Positions 46,035 to 54,245 of a stretch of 64,000 bases of DNA are shown here, piece by piece. Source of the DNA: Verrucomicrobiota bacterium (GTDB taxonomy: Bacteria > Verrucomicrobiota > Verrucomicrobiia > Chthoniobacterales > UBA10450); assembly GCA_003218375.1 (NCBI GenBank), contig QHNH01000013.1, positions 62,001 to 126,000 of the forward strand, in the 5' to 3' direction. The position numbers and the translations under genes were made by a program. Each line of letters opens with the position of its first letter. Position 1 is the first letter of the stretch. The notes under the pieces were generated by a model. That model was not told the origin of the DNA and did not search any database. It was given only the letters and a program-made list of their open reading frames with translations.

Positions 46035-47177
46035 TTAGTCGAGTAGTATTCGTTTACATGATTTCGGTTGGCCCTTCAGGCCCGCATCGCCAGGGTCCAA
46101 ATCAATAAGTGCTGTTTTGCGTCCCTTCTTGGAATCGAACAGTAACACCTCCCCACAAGTCAAGAACTCGACATCGAAGCATTTAGGCTCTCCGACCGGG
46201 ATTCGTTTTGGGATCGTTTTTACTAAGTCTCTGAGTTCGGCCGGAATCGCTTGTAATTCCTCGTTGGTAATTGGGTTTTCTTCGGGCTCTATCAACTTTG
46301 AGGCAAAGGCGTCGGCCGAAATTCCTACACGGGCTTCAAATTGAAGATGATTATTATATTGAGCTTTGCCGACGGGTCTCCGAAATCCCTTAAGAACGCA
46401 TACGTCCGATACATAAGTAACGCTGAACGAACCAAGAAATAGATCTCCGGGTATCCCATGTTCGATGATATTGGAAACGCCACTCTCCCAAGACTCTGTA
46501 GGATCGCGAGCGACATAGGAGAAAATCATATCCTTCAGCTCGTTCGTGCTAATCAATCTGGTCAGTGCATCGGGCTCCACAAATTCCGGGTCCGGAATCA
46601 TCGCCTTCAGAAACTCACGCATTGACGCGTAACGAAGGATCTCGAGTGGCCATTCAGCGACTTCTGTTTGCAATCTGTCTACTGCAAACGCCGCGTCGTC
46701 ACTTAGGAGGACTAGAGGGCCGCCGTAATCATGAACAGCACTTAGCGCAGCTTCCCAGATCATAGCATCTCTTAGTTGTTCGCCGCCTGGCGAGCAGGGT
46801 GCGCGGCGTTCGACAGCACGAACAACTGCGGCCCGAGCGTGCTCCGCCGCGATCGGTATCCAGATAAGCCGGTGGTTGTCTAGAAAGTCTTGCAGGCGTG
46901 TCTCTAAAGTCTTTCGAAGCCGCTCCGTCTCGGCGGAAAATGCATCTTTATCAAAGACGTGTTTGACCCTCGCAGGAAGGCGTTTTAACGCTTTTTCGAT
47001 GTCCTCAACGCGATTGGCAATCTCACGATCGACATAGCCTAAAAACTCGAGATAGACTACCTCGGAGAGGAAAAGACCAGCGTGCGCCGTGCGGCAATAC
47101 TCAGCCAACTCCTTCAACGAGGGGAGCTCGACCGGCAGCTCCTGCACAAGGGCATTTGTGTCAAGGAGAACTACCAT
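46035..47177 (-). CDS. PIN-like domain protein (DUF4935 type)
   Basis: A 380-aa protein. The N-terminal ~180 residues are a PIN-like nuclease: MVVLLDTNAL (Asp6), an acidic SEVVYLEFLG (Glu39/Glu44), EQLRDAMIWEAAL (Asp137) and VLLSDDAAF (Asp160/161), the four-acid pattern of PIN/DUF4935. The C-terminal ~190 residues are unrecognised. Such long PIN proteins are usually stand-alone RNases linked to stress or defence. It is more AT-rich than the core genes. It starts about 30 nt after TCGTTAGGC and ends just before a GCCTAAGC repeat, so it looks like a single-gene cassette. No antitoxin-like partner is adjacent. Confidence 0.78.
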   Translation of the reverse strand: MVVLLDTNALVQELPVELPSLKELAEYCRTAHAGLFLSEVVYLEFLGYVDREIANRVEDIEKALKRLPARVKHVFDKDAFSAETERLRKTLETRLQDFLDNHRLIWIPIAAEHARAAVVRAVERRAPCSPGGEQLRDAMIWEAALSAVHDYGGPLVLLSDDAAFAVDRLQTEVAEWPLEILRYASMREFLKAMIPDPEFVEPDALTRLISTNELKDMIFSYVARDPTESWESGVSNIIEHGIPGDLFLGSFSVTYVSDVCVLKGFRRPVGKAQYNNHLQFEARVGISADAFASKLIEPEENPITNEELQAIPAELRDLVKTIPKRIPVGEPKCFDVEFLTCGEVLLFDSKKGRKTALIDLDPGDAGLKGQPKSCKRILLD

Positions 47178-47205
47178 TGGCTTTTGTCTCCAATTGTTGT
47201 GAAAG

Positions 47206-47268
47206 GCCTAACGAAGCAGATGAGCCGCCACCGGCAACAGCGAGCATTCGCTGCATGGTTGCTTAGGC
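47206..47268 (-). repeat. attC-like recombination site between TIR and PIN genes
   Basis: A 63-nt site. Read on the minus strand it opens GCCTAAGC and closes CGTTAGGC, so the ends pair as GCCTAA/TTAGGC. Inside are CAGCGA-atgc-TCGCTG and GCCG-gtgg-CGGC hairpins. The closing GTTAGGC fits the integron core consensus GTTRRRY exactly; the opening core differs from RYYYAAC at its last base. The location, right after one stop codon and about 30 nt before the next start, is that of an attC site. No integrase gene is in the window. Confidence 0.5.
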
Positions 47269-47278
47269 GCTGTCGAGT

Positions 47279-47899
47279 TCATTTGACTGCATGTCTCGTA
47301 ATACGCGGTCTCTGTTTGGTTAGTGCCCGGTCAGCTCGTGCTGTCGTCGGGATAGTCTCGCCGCATTCGGTGCACACCCAGTCGCCGCACAAAAGGCAAA
47401 GATATACATGCACATCCGTTTTCTTGCAGCGTGGACAAACCAGTGCGTGCGGCAAATGCAGAATCATCGCGTCGTCGGTCTGGATCTCCGATGCCTTATA
47501 AAGTGGCAAGCCTCGCTCCTTTGCGTAATCGCGCAGGTACTCGGCGATTCTAATAAAGTCGGATAAAGGATTGGTTTTAGAAAACGTATGATACTCGTAA
47601 CCGTCCAACATAGCGGCGAGGCGGGCCGTGCGAGTCTTCAGTGGTATGATGTCCTTCTGAAATGCCTTCGCACAACCAATCTCTTGCTGAACCCATCGGT
47701 TCTTGGATGCTCGAACGGTGTTGAGGACGAGCACGCAATCGGACTCTGCAATCATATCGCGAATTTTGTCCTCTAACCTGCGGCCTGGAGAGAGCCGCAA
47801 TGCTGCAATCAATGGCGTAATGCCAGCCTCAGTAAGCGTGCCACTAAGGACATGAACCAAACGGTGATCCGGTGCCGCGAAACTAATGAAGACTTTCAT
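47279..47899 (-). CDS. TIR-domain protein with C-terminal zinc ribbon
   Basis: A 206-aa protein. Residues 1-~125 form a bacterial TIR domain: MKVFISFAAPDHRLVHVL (first strand and box 1), SDCVLVLNTVRASKNRWVQQ, with Glu73 in WVQQEIGCAKAF at the position of the NADase catalytic Glu, then DIIPLKTR. Residues 155-179 form a double zinc-ribbon/RING-like Cys cluster: CPRC, CLLC, CTEC. TIR proteins of this kind act as NAD-consuming effectors or cyclic-ADP-ribose makers in phage defence. The zinc ribbon may bind nucleic acid or a protein trigger; that is inference. Its codons are AT-richer than the neighbours. It starts just after CGTTAGGC, like a gene cassette. Confidence 0.83.
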   Translation of the reverse strand: MKVFISFAAPDHRLVHVLSGTLTEAGITPLIAALRLSPGRRLEDKIRDMIAESDCVLVLNTVRASKNRWVQQEIGCAKAFQKDIIPLKTRTARLAAMLDGYEYHTFSKTNPLSDFIRIAEYLRDYAKERGLPLYKASEIQTDDAMILHLPHALVCPRCKKTDVHVYLCLLCGDWVCTECGETIPTTARADRALTKQRPRITRHAVK

Positions 47900-47922
47900 C
47901 GTTTAATCTGAACACGCGTCCG

Positions 47923-47930
47923 GCCTAACG
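47923..47930 (-). repeat. Core-site-like boundary upstream of the TIR gene
   Basis: CGTTAGGC on the minus strand, 24 nt before the TIR start codon, in the same relation as CGTTAGGC before the PIN start. It fits the 5' edge of a gene cassette (G/TTAGGC). No opening RYYYAAC core is evident in the preceding ~130 bases, so this could equally be one of the dispersed CCTAACGA motifs. Confidence 0.4.
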
Positions 47931-48092
47931 AGAATTTAGAGAGGTGTCTTCGCATCACAGATGCGTTCGGGGCAGAAAGTTTCCAAGTCGGGGAACATCC
48001 CTCGGAACTTAGCGTTCCAGTTCCGGGGTAACAAGGCGAAACTCCGCGCCTAGACGGGCAATCCATCTGCCCAAGCGGCCTAGCTGTCGCCG

Positions 48093-48255
48093 TTATTTCG
48101 TCTGCGGTTTCAATTCGGCGTCGAAGAAATCGATGATGCGGATTTGGCGGCGGAGGCGGAGGAGCGGTTCGCTGACCATGTGGGTGCCGAGAAGGGGAAG
48201 GAAATTGAAAGGCTTGCCGGATTGGAAAAGCGCTTCGGATAGTTGGACGGAATGG
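48093..48255 (-). pseudogene. Duplicated 3' fragment of the S9 peptidase gene
   Basis: On the minus strand this reads the end of the downstream peptidase: SGKPFNFLPLLGTHMVSEPL, then a RIIDFFDAELKPQTK-type ending with stop. It matches 50512-50690 closely at DNA level with scattered substitutions. No upstream part is present. It lies in the gene-free 47900-48398 stretch; the rest of that gap holds small palindromes and a terminator. It is a dead 3' duplicate, like the MFS remnant at 6555. Confidence 0.85.
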
Positions 48256-48320
48256 TCGCTCTATTGAAAAGCATCGCAAGTAAAGTAGAAGCGGCGCCTC
48301 GTCGCTTTCTTGCCCCAATT

Positions 48321-48346
48321 AAAAAAAACGCGACGTGGGCGTCGCG
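48321..48346 (-). terminator. Rho-independent terminator for the secreted SGNH-like gene
   Basis: On the minus strand CGCGACG-CCCA-CGTCGCG forms a perfect 7-bp GC stem followed at once by eight T. It lies 53 nt beyond the stop of the gene at 48399-50447. Confidence 0.85.
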
Positions 48347-48398
48347 TCTACAGTGCGGCATCGCGCGCTGAAGCTTCTCCTCTGCCACCGAGCCGCAA

Positions 48399-50447
48399 CT
48401 ACAACTTATAGAACTCGACCAGACCAATGCCGGTGCCGCCGTTTTTGCCGGCGACGATGGCGGTGTAATTGCCCGGTGCGAGGGTGGCGACGATCGCCGC
48501 CTCCAAGTTGTTCGTGGGCGGAATACCCGTCGCTTCAATTTCCAATTGTTGATCGCTGCGCCAGTCGTCGTTGGAACGAACGAGCGCGCCGTTGTTATCG
48601 CGCAGCTCGAGGGTGGGATCTGTCAGGACCCCGGTGAGTCCAGCTTGCGTGAGCGAGGGGCCCAAGGCACGCGCGATGATTTTGGCTGAATCGGGCCCGC
48701 CGATGATTAATCCCCCGATCAAAACTTTTTCGGCGGTTTGGACGAGGCCGCGTGTGCTAATGTTGGCGAGCTTGGCCGGCGCGGCGCCATCGAGGTCGTA
48801 CGCTTCCACCAGGCCCATCCCGCTGCCGTTATTGGCGCCGCGGACGATTACCGTGTAACTCCCAGCCGCGAGCGAAACGATCATCGCGGACTCCGCTGGG
48901 TTCGAAGGCGCGATGCCGCTGCCCTGAATATCGGTCGCCTGACTGGCGGTGATGACGCCGCCGATCTGCGTGGTCTGCCAGTTGTCGTTGCGCGCGATCA
49001 CCGCGCCGCTGGCGTCGTGCAACTCGAGCGCGGGATCAGCCAGCGGGCCCGGTACCCCGAGCGCAGCGAGCGACGGCCCGATCGCGCGCAGAATTAATTT
49101 TTTTGGACCGTTGCCCTGGACAATAAAACCGCCGATTAGGACATTGTCGACAATGCCTACCTGCATCCGTGTCGAAATGTTCAGCAGGGGCGCGGCGCCG
49201 GCGTTCACCGACACGGTCACGGTGGTGAAATCGCCATCGTTGTCGGTGACAGTAAGATGAACATTGTAAGAACCGGGCGCGGAAAAAACCTTGAGCGGAT
49301 TTTGCGCGTACGAGTACGTCCCGTCATCAAACGTCCAGATGTAGGCGGAGATCGTGCCGTCCGGATCGGTGGCGCTCGAGTTGAATTGCACGGATAGATT
49401 CGTCGTGCCGAGGGCCGGGCTAGCGGCGGCGGCCGTGACCTGTGGCGGCTGGCGCGCCGCCCGTTTCTTCAGAAACCACGGCGTCGCCGTCGGATCGGTC
49501 TTGAAGAAGGCCAGGAGTTGATCGGCGACTTTGGTTACGCCGCTGTTCGACGGATGAGTGAAATCGTTCACCACGTCGGGGCACAACCAGGTGAAGCCAT
49601 CCGAGCGCGGGTTAGTCCCGTCGGTCCAGAGGTACGGCCCCCACGCCAGGTAAGGTGCGACGACGGCGCCTTTACTCGCGTCGAAATTCAAATTGCCGAG
49701 GCCGTTGATTTGATCAGCGATCGTCCATTGAACTGAAAAGCCCGACTCGTAGGCGAACGGCTCCGGGTTCAACGTCGTAGCGTCGTTGGTGTAGGCGCGG
49801 GTGCGGCTGGAAAGGTACGCGATGCGGATATTCGGATAGCGCGTTTTCAGATTGCGCACGATGGTTTCGAGATCGGCTTGCAGCGCTTGCGCGTGCGCTG
49901 GAAATGCGCCGTAGTTTCGGGGCGAGGCCAGCGCTTGTTTCACCCACGCTACCTGGACCTGGCTCTGGGTAACTCCGGCGGCGACCAGGCGTTGGTCCAC
50001 CGTCGCCCATGTCGCCGCGCTCGGATCCAACCACGTTGTCGCATCTTGGCCGCCCTGCGCTCCGTCCACGATGACGAGCTGCGGATTTTTGCCAGGGTCG
50101 AGATCAGCGCGAGGCTTGAAGGCAGTCGAGCCTTTGCTGGCAAATTCCTGGGTTGTGTTGGACATGCCGACTGAGATGAAGACGATCTTGCCGTTGGTCG
50201 CGTCAGGCTGGCCGGCGGCATTGAGCGGCTGAATCTGATTTGCGATCGCCTGTCCCGCGGCATCGTGCGCGGAAGGCCGCTGATTGCTTCCATTTGGGTA
50301 AAGTCCGCCGAGATAACCGCGATAAGTGCCAGGGCCGAGGTCGGGTAACGGGACATTGCCGGTGCTGGTGAGCGAACAATCAGCCCGCAGGGTTGTGGCA
50401 CAGGCCAGCAACAATGCGGCGGGAATAAATCGGCCAAAACTTTTCAT
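48399..50447 (-). CDS. Secreted SGNH-hydrolase-like protein with PKD and paired STR repeats
   Basis: A 682-aa exported protein (signal MKSFGRFIPAALLLACATTLRA). The N-terminal ~330 residues look like an SGNH/GDSL-type esterase fold: VFISVGMSNTTQEF with a Ser, DGAQGGQDATTW, and DFTHPSNSGVTKVADQLL with a late Asp-His. A PKD domain follows (about 345-425, YIWTFDDGTYSYAQNP). Two C-terminal repeats begin NISTRMQVG and NISTRGLVQ, each with AIGPSLAALG/ALGPSLTQAG, ELHDASG/ELRDNNG and YTVIVRGANN/YTAIVAGKNG. The same tail is found on the unrelated protein at 40566-42671, so the tail is probably a shared surface or sorting module. Confidence 0.8.
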   Translation of the reverse strand: MKSFGRFIPAALLLACATTLRADCSLTSTGNVPLPDLGPGTYRGYLGGLYPNGSNQRPSAHDAAGQAIANQIQPLNAAGQPDATNGKIVFISVGMSNTTQEFASKGSTAFKPRADLDPGKNPQLVIVDGAQGGQDATTWLDPSAATWATVDQRLVAAGVTQSQVQVAWVKQALASPRNYGAFPAHAQALQADLETIVRNLKTRYPNIRIAYLSSRTRAYTNDATTLNPEPFAYESGFSVQWTIADQINGLGNLNFDASKGAVVAPYLAWGPYLWTDGTNPRSDGFTWLCPDVVNDFTHPSNSGVTKVADQLLAFFKTDPTATPWFLKKRAARQPPQVTAAAASPALGTTNLSVQFNSSATDPDGTISAYIWTFDDGTYSYAQNPLKVFSAPGSYNVHLTVTDNDGDFTTVTVSVNAGAAPLLNISTRMQVGIVDNVLIGGFIVQGNGPKKLILRAIGPSLAALGVPGPLADPALELHDASGAVIARNDNWQTTQIGGVITASQATDIQGSGIAPSNPAESAMIVSLAAGSYTVIVRGANNGSGMGLVEAYDLDGAAPAKLANISTRGLVQTAEKVLIGGLIIGGPDSAKIIARALGPSLTQAGLTGVLTDPTLELRDNNGALVRSNDDWRSDQQLEIEATGIPPTNNLEAAIVATLAPGNYTAIVAGKNGGTGIGLVEFYKL

Positions 50448-50511
50448 CGGCTTTTCATCGACAGGACATTTTAGATTAAACCGGAATCACGCAATCGTTG
50501 CGCGCGCGACT

Positions 50512-52734
50512 TCATTTCTTGGCAGCAGTTTCCGGGCGCAATTCGGCATCAAAAAACTCGATGATCCGGGTTTGCCGGCGCAAGCGCAGGAGCGGTTCGC
50601 TGACCATGTGGGTGCCGAGGAGAGGGAGGAAGTTGAAAGGCTTGCCGGATTGGAAGAGCGCTTCGGAGAGTTGGACGGAGTGTTGGAAATAAACGTTGTC
50701 GTCGGTCAGGCCGTGAATGAGTAGAAGTGGGCGCGTTAGTTTCGGTGTGTAAGTCAGGACGCTGCTCTTGCGATAACCATCGACGTTTTCAGATGGCAAT
50801 CCGAGATAACGCTCGGTGTAATGAGTGTCGTAATTTTCCCAAGTGACGACCGGCGCGCCGACGACGGCGCAGCGGAAAATTTCCGGCTTCTGCATCGCTG
50901 CCATCGCGGAGAAGTAACCGCCGAACGACCAGCCGACGACGCCGACGCGCTTCAGGTCCATGGCGGGCTCGTGTCTGGCGAGCACTTGCAGTCCTGCGAC
51001 CTGATCGGCGAGCGGGACCTCGATCAGGTTGCCGCGAATCGCGCGCTCCCAATCGCGGCCGTGTCCCGGCGTCCCGCGGCCATCGATCAAGACCACGATA
51101 TAACCCCGGTCGGCCATCCATTGGTCGATCATGTAACGATCGGGTTGGGCCAGCACCTGCTTGCTTCGAGGACCCGCGTAGACGTCGAGGATCACGGGAT
51201 AGTGCGCGGCTTTCTTGAAATCCCGCGGCCTAACGATCGCAGCGTCCATCGGGCGCATGCCTTCGGTGCGCAGCAGCTCGACTCTCGGGAGCGAGGAGGG
51301 GCGCTCGGCCACGGAGGGGAGGGTGGCGACTTGTTTTGCGTCCGCCGAATGCAGGACCTCCCATCCCGCGCGTCCATCGAGAAGATCGAAGCGATGCAGA
51401 AACGTTTCTTTCGATTCGCCGAACACGGCGGTGTGGCGGCCGGGCTCGCGAGTGAAGCGTTGCGGTTCGCTTTTTGCCTCTAAGGAAAAACGAAAAAGGT
51501 GTCGCTCGCGCGAATCAGGTCCGCCGCTGACCACGACCGAGCGGGCCACCTCATCAACGTCGATCGGTTCATCGAGCTGAAAATCGACGGGCGTGACGGC
51601 GCAGACTAGCGCGCCATCGGCGGAATGAAGTTCGACCTGCCAACTGCCATTGCGCTCGGTTGTCCAGAGAAATTGCCGGCCGTCCTTGAGCCACCTCGGC
51701 ATCGGCTTGCGATCGAGATTCAACCAGGCGGTGTCTTTTTCCCCGAGCAACTGATGCGTGGCGCCGGTCTGCGGATCCACTGCGAGCAAAAGCTCCTCTT
51801 GTTGGGCGCGATTCTGGACGACGATGCAGAGCGGCGCGGCCGCTTCCTTCCAGATGACGCGCGCGAGGTAGGGATATTTTTCGCGGTCCCATTCCAACCA
51901 CCGAGTCTCGCCGCTGGAGCGCGCCACGATTCCCAGCCGCACTTTCGCGTTCTGGGTCCCGGCGCGCGGATAGAAATTTTTCGCCGGCGGCGTTTCGGGA
52001 TGGAGCGGATCGGCGATGAACCGCGGTTCAACGCCGCTGTTATCCGTTTCCTGGTAAACGATCGATTGCGAATCGGGCGACCACCAGAAGCCTTCGTGGC
52101 GGTCCATTTCTTCCTGGGCAACGAACTCGGCGGTTCCGTGCTGGAGCGTTTCGCTCGCGCCCGAAGTCAGCGCTGCGTCGGCCAGCGTCTCCAGGTTGAT
52201 GACATGCAGTTCGCCGCCGCTGACCGCCGCGACGACGCGCCCGTCCGGCGAGAAATGCGGGTCGATCCAATTGCGGCCCGGTAGCTCGGTCACGCGTCCG
52301 TCCGCGCGCGTCACGACGTAAAGCTTGCTCGAGAGCGCCACCAGCAATTTGCTCCCGTCCTTCGATAACTGGAAACTGGTGAAGCCGCGCAAGCTCTGGC
52401 GTTCCCGTTCGCGGCGGCTCCGTTCTTCCGCCGTCAGTTTTTCTTCGGCGCCCTGGAGCAATTTTTCCGGCGTCAGGATTTCGCGCAGGCGGCCATAGGC
52501 TATCGTAAATTCGTAGAGCCGCAGGACTGGATCTCGGGCGCCGCCGCGGAGAAACACGACCGTTTTACCATCGGGCGTGAGCTGGGGTAAAACCGGCTGG
52601 CCTAACGAATAATTGCGGGTCTCGACCAATTCGCGGAAGTAGCGCAGATCGGCTGATTCGAGTTCGGCGGCGGAAGCGGAGCAAGCGAACAGGGCAATCC
52701 AAGCGAACGGGGCGAGATGGAGATGGCGTCGCAT
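50512..52734 (-). CDS. Exported S9 prolyl oligopeptidase / dipeptidyl-peptidase IV-like protease
   Basis: A 740-aa periplasmic peptidase with signal peptide (APFAWIALFACSASA). The N-terminal beta-propeller (DPPIV_N) carries FQLSKDGSKLLVAL, DPHFSPDGRVVAAV and HEGFWWSPDSQSIVYQETD. The C-terminal alpha/beta hydrolase has GVVGWSFGGYFS (Ser about 603), HGLTDDNVYF (Asp about 679) and LLGTHMVSEP (His about 709), an intact triad. It cleaves X-Pro or related dipeptides from peptide N-termini. The start at 52734 gives a clean signal peptide; the longer frame is palindrome sequence. CCTAACGA occurs at 51229 and 52601. Confidence 0.93.
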   Translation of the reverse strand: MRRHLHLAPFAWIALFACSASAAELESADLRYFRELVETRNYSLGQPVLPQLTPDGKTVVFLRGGARDPVLRLYEFTIAYGRLREILTPEKLLQGAEEKLTAEERSRRERERQSLRGFTSFQLSKDGSKLLVALSSKLYVVTRADGRVTELPGRNWIDPHFSPDGRVVAAVSGGELHVINLETLADAALTSGASETLQHGTAEFVAQEEMDRHEGFWWSPDSQSIVYQETDNSGVEPRFIADPLHPETPPAKNFYPRAGTQNAKVRLGIVARSSGETRWLEWDREKYPYLARVIWKEAAAPLCIVVQNRAQQEELLLAVDPQTGATHQLLGEKDTAWLNLDRKPMPRWLKDGRQFLWTTERNGSWQVELHSADGALVCAVTPVDFQLDEPIDVDEVARSVVVSGGPDSRERHLFRFSLEAKSEPQRFTREPGRHTAVFGESKETFLHRFDLLDGRAGWEVLHSADAKQVATLPSVAERPSSLPRVELLRTEGMRPMDAAIVRPRDFKKAAHYPVILDVYAGPRSKQVLAQPDRYMIDQWMADRGYIVVLIDGRGTPGHGRDWERAIRGNLIEVPLADQVAGLQVLARHEPAMDLKRVGVVGWSFGGYFSAMAAMQKPEIFRCAVVGAPVVTWENYDTHYTERYLGLPSENVDGYRKSSVLTYTPKLTRPLLLIHGLTDDNVYFQHSVQLSEALFQSGKPFNFLPLLGTHMVSEPLLRLRRQTRIIEFFDAELRPETAAKK

Positions 52735-52770
52735 GGGCTCGTTTGTAGCGAAGCGCACGCGCTTCGGCAA

Positions 52771-52829
52771 CTGTAGCCGCGGCGCTGTGTCGCCGCGTCG
52801 GACGCCCCGACACAGCGGGGCGGCTACAG
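52771..52829. repeat. CTGTAGCCGC palindrome upstream of the S9 peptidase
   Basis: Arms CTGTAGCCGC..CGCTGTGTCG (from 52771) and CGACACAGCG..GCGGCTACAG (to 52829). It is the same outer arm family as at 1256 and 6278. Confidence 0.85.
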
Positions 52830-52842
52830 TGGCGGACAGAGG

Positions 52843-52882
52843 AAAAAAAATGCGGCAGAGCACCGTCGCGCTCTGCCGCATT
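52843..52882 (-). terminator. Rho-independent terminator for the small secreted protein gene
   Basis: On the minus strand a perfect 13-bp stem AATGCGGCAGAGC / GCTCTGCCGCATT, with an 8-nt loop, is followed by TTTTTTTT. It lies about 46 nt after the stop of the gene at 52928-53278. Confidence 0.9.
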
Positions 52883-52927
52883 GTTGAAATTCACGCAGCC
52901 CAAGCCCGCGCTAAAATCGAGACCCGC

Positions 52928-53278
52928 CTAAAACTCGATCTCGAGACCTTTCTCGCAGAAGTTGAATTTCACCGGCTTGCCTTCCTCGCCGCTTTCCCAA
53001 ACCGCCTTGAACCATTGGGTGCAGCTCTGGCCATTAGTGTCCTTATTCCAGACCAGCGTCATCGATTCTCCCGGTTTGATTCCTTTCCCAATGTCGAAAA
53101 ATCCGTACTTTTCACCGTCCTCCGAGACGAGGATCTTCGTAATCAACTCCTTGGTGGTGTTTTTCACCTTGAAGGAATATTCGTCACCGGCGGCGAGCGC
53201 GGCGGGCGAGAGAAAAGTGTTGGCGAGAAGAGCGCAGCCGACGAGGAACGTTTTCTTTAAGTGAGTGTGAAGTTTCAT
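52928..53278 (-). CDS. Small exported protein, unknown family
   Basis: A 116-aa protein with a clear signal peptide (FLVGCALLANTFLSPAALAA). The ~85-residue mature part looks like a beta-sandwich: YSFKVKNTTKELITKILVSE, DIGKGIKPGESMTLVW, QWFKAVWESGEEGKPV. Two Cys (QSCTQW and NFCEKG) could form a disulfide. It resembles small periplasmic proteins of unknown role. It is monocistronic, with its own strong terminator. Confidence 0.72.
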   Translation of the reverse strand: MKLHTHLKKTFLVGCALLANTFLSPAALAAGDEYSFKVKNTTKELITKILVSEDGEKYGFFDIGKGIKPGESMTLVWNKDTNGQSCTQWFKAVWESGEEGKPVKFNFCEKGLEIEF

Positions 53279-53378
53279 GTTTTTTTGAGGTTCGAGGTTA
53301 GTTGTTTGATCCAGCGATCCGATTTTAGCTTTGCCGCTTTAGGGCTGCAACTTGAAACCCGGCGAACGCGAAGAAGTC

Positions 53379-53822
53379 TCAGTAAACCCGGTAATCAACC
53401 ACCTGCCAGCCATCGGATTCGCGGCTCAGAATCACCCGCTCGGCGGCGACCTTTTTATTCTCGAACGAGGTCCTGAACAGAATGCTCTCGTAGTTCCCGT
53501 CCGGCGCGCCCGTAAGTTTACGTGTGTAGGCCGCACCGATGAATTTTCTCGAAAGAACGCGGCCGAACGGTTGGCGTCGGGATTGCATCGAGCGCACGAA
53601 TTGTTCCGGCGTAGCGGCGGCGCGCAATCGGGGCGGTTCCGCCGCGTAGGCTGCGGCGTAATCAGCCGAATCGATCAACCCGAGCCATTCTTCCGCCGCG
53701 GCCCGGACCTCCTTTTCGCGGATCCGTTTTTCCACGACCGATTTCGTGACCGACCGATGGATCGCGCAAGCGGGCAACAGTCCGACTCCCAGACAAGCCA
53801 GGACGAGCACAGCGCGGCGCAT
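53379..53822 (-). CDS. Putative lipoprotein with DUF4019-like domain
   Basis: A 147-aa protein. The N terminus VLVLACLGVGLLPACA gives a lipobox-like LPAC, so a lipid-anchored periplasmic protein is likely. The body AAEEWLGLIDSADYAAAYAA, SRRQPFGRVLSRKF and FRTSFENKKVAAERVIL follows the DUF4019 pattern (a small NTF2-like fold). Role unknown. It is followed on the same strand by the small exported protein gene ~100 nt away. Confidence 0.75.
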   Translation of the reverse strand: MRRAVLVLACLGVGLLPACAIHRSVTKSVVEKRIREKEVRAAAEEWLGLIDSADYAAAYAAEPPRLRAAATPEQFVRSMQSRRQPFGRVLSRKFIGAAYTRKLTGAPDGNYESILFRTSFENKKVAAERVILSRESDGWQVVDYRVY

Positions 53823-54116
53823 GCCTCGACGGTGTAGAGCGTGGCGCGCGAACTCGCAATTCCAAAAACGCCGGTGCGTGTCGCGATGGAATCAGGCGGT
53901 TTGACGGGGATGGGCGGCCATCCTCTCTGGAGTGACCGGGAAATTGGGGGATTCTGGGGGGAACAACCAGGCGCTGGAGGAACAGCACATTTTGGTACTG
54001 TTGCCCGTCCAACAGCTACTACGACTTCTGGAAGGCGAAGTTCGCGGATTTCTTTCGGGCCCAGCGTCCGCCCCTCAGCGAACGTTATTTACGCGCCAAG
54101 AAATTGTCGTGGATTA

Positions 54117-54200
54117 GCGCCATGGGCGCGTCCTCATGGCAGCCTGGGGCATCGCCCCAGGATTTGATAGACGGATGAACAAGCGCTGAAAGCGCGATTC
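54117..54200 (-). repeat. Triple-hairpin intergenic element, copy 4 (inverted)
   Basis: GCGCCATGGGCGC, GCCTGGGGCATCGCCCCAGG and AGCGCTGAAAGCGCGATTC in inverted order. It lies in the 588-bp gene-free gap 53823-54410. Apart from copies 4 and 5, that gap shows only weak short frames. Confidence 0.85.
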
Positions 54201-54245
54201 AACGCACCGATTCGCCTTGGAACGCACGCAAATGCCGCGCCCAGT

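Noticed and set aside
46009-47268. CRISPR array as an explanation for the repeated 19-21 nt ends
   Set aside because: Only two copies more than 1.2 kb apart, with genes rather than short spacers between, and no cas genes.
53932-54117. Possible 61-aa gene in the 53.8-54.4 kb gap
   Set aside because: GTG start, no family match by eye and no supporting context. The gap is mostly palindromic repeat, so I left it out of the gene list.
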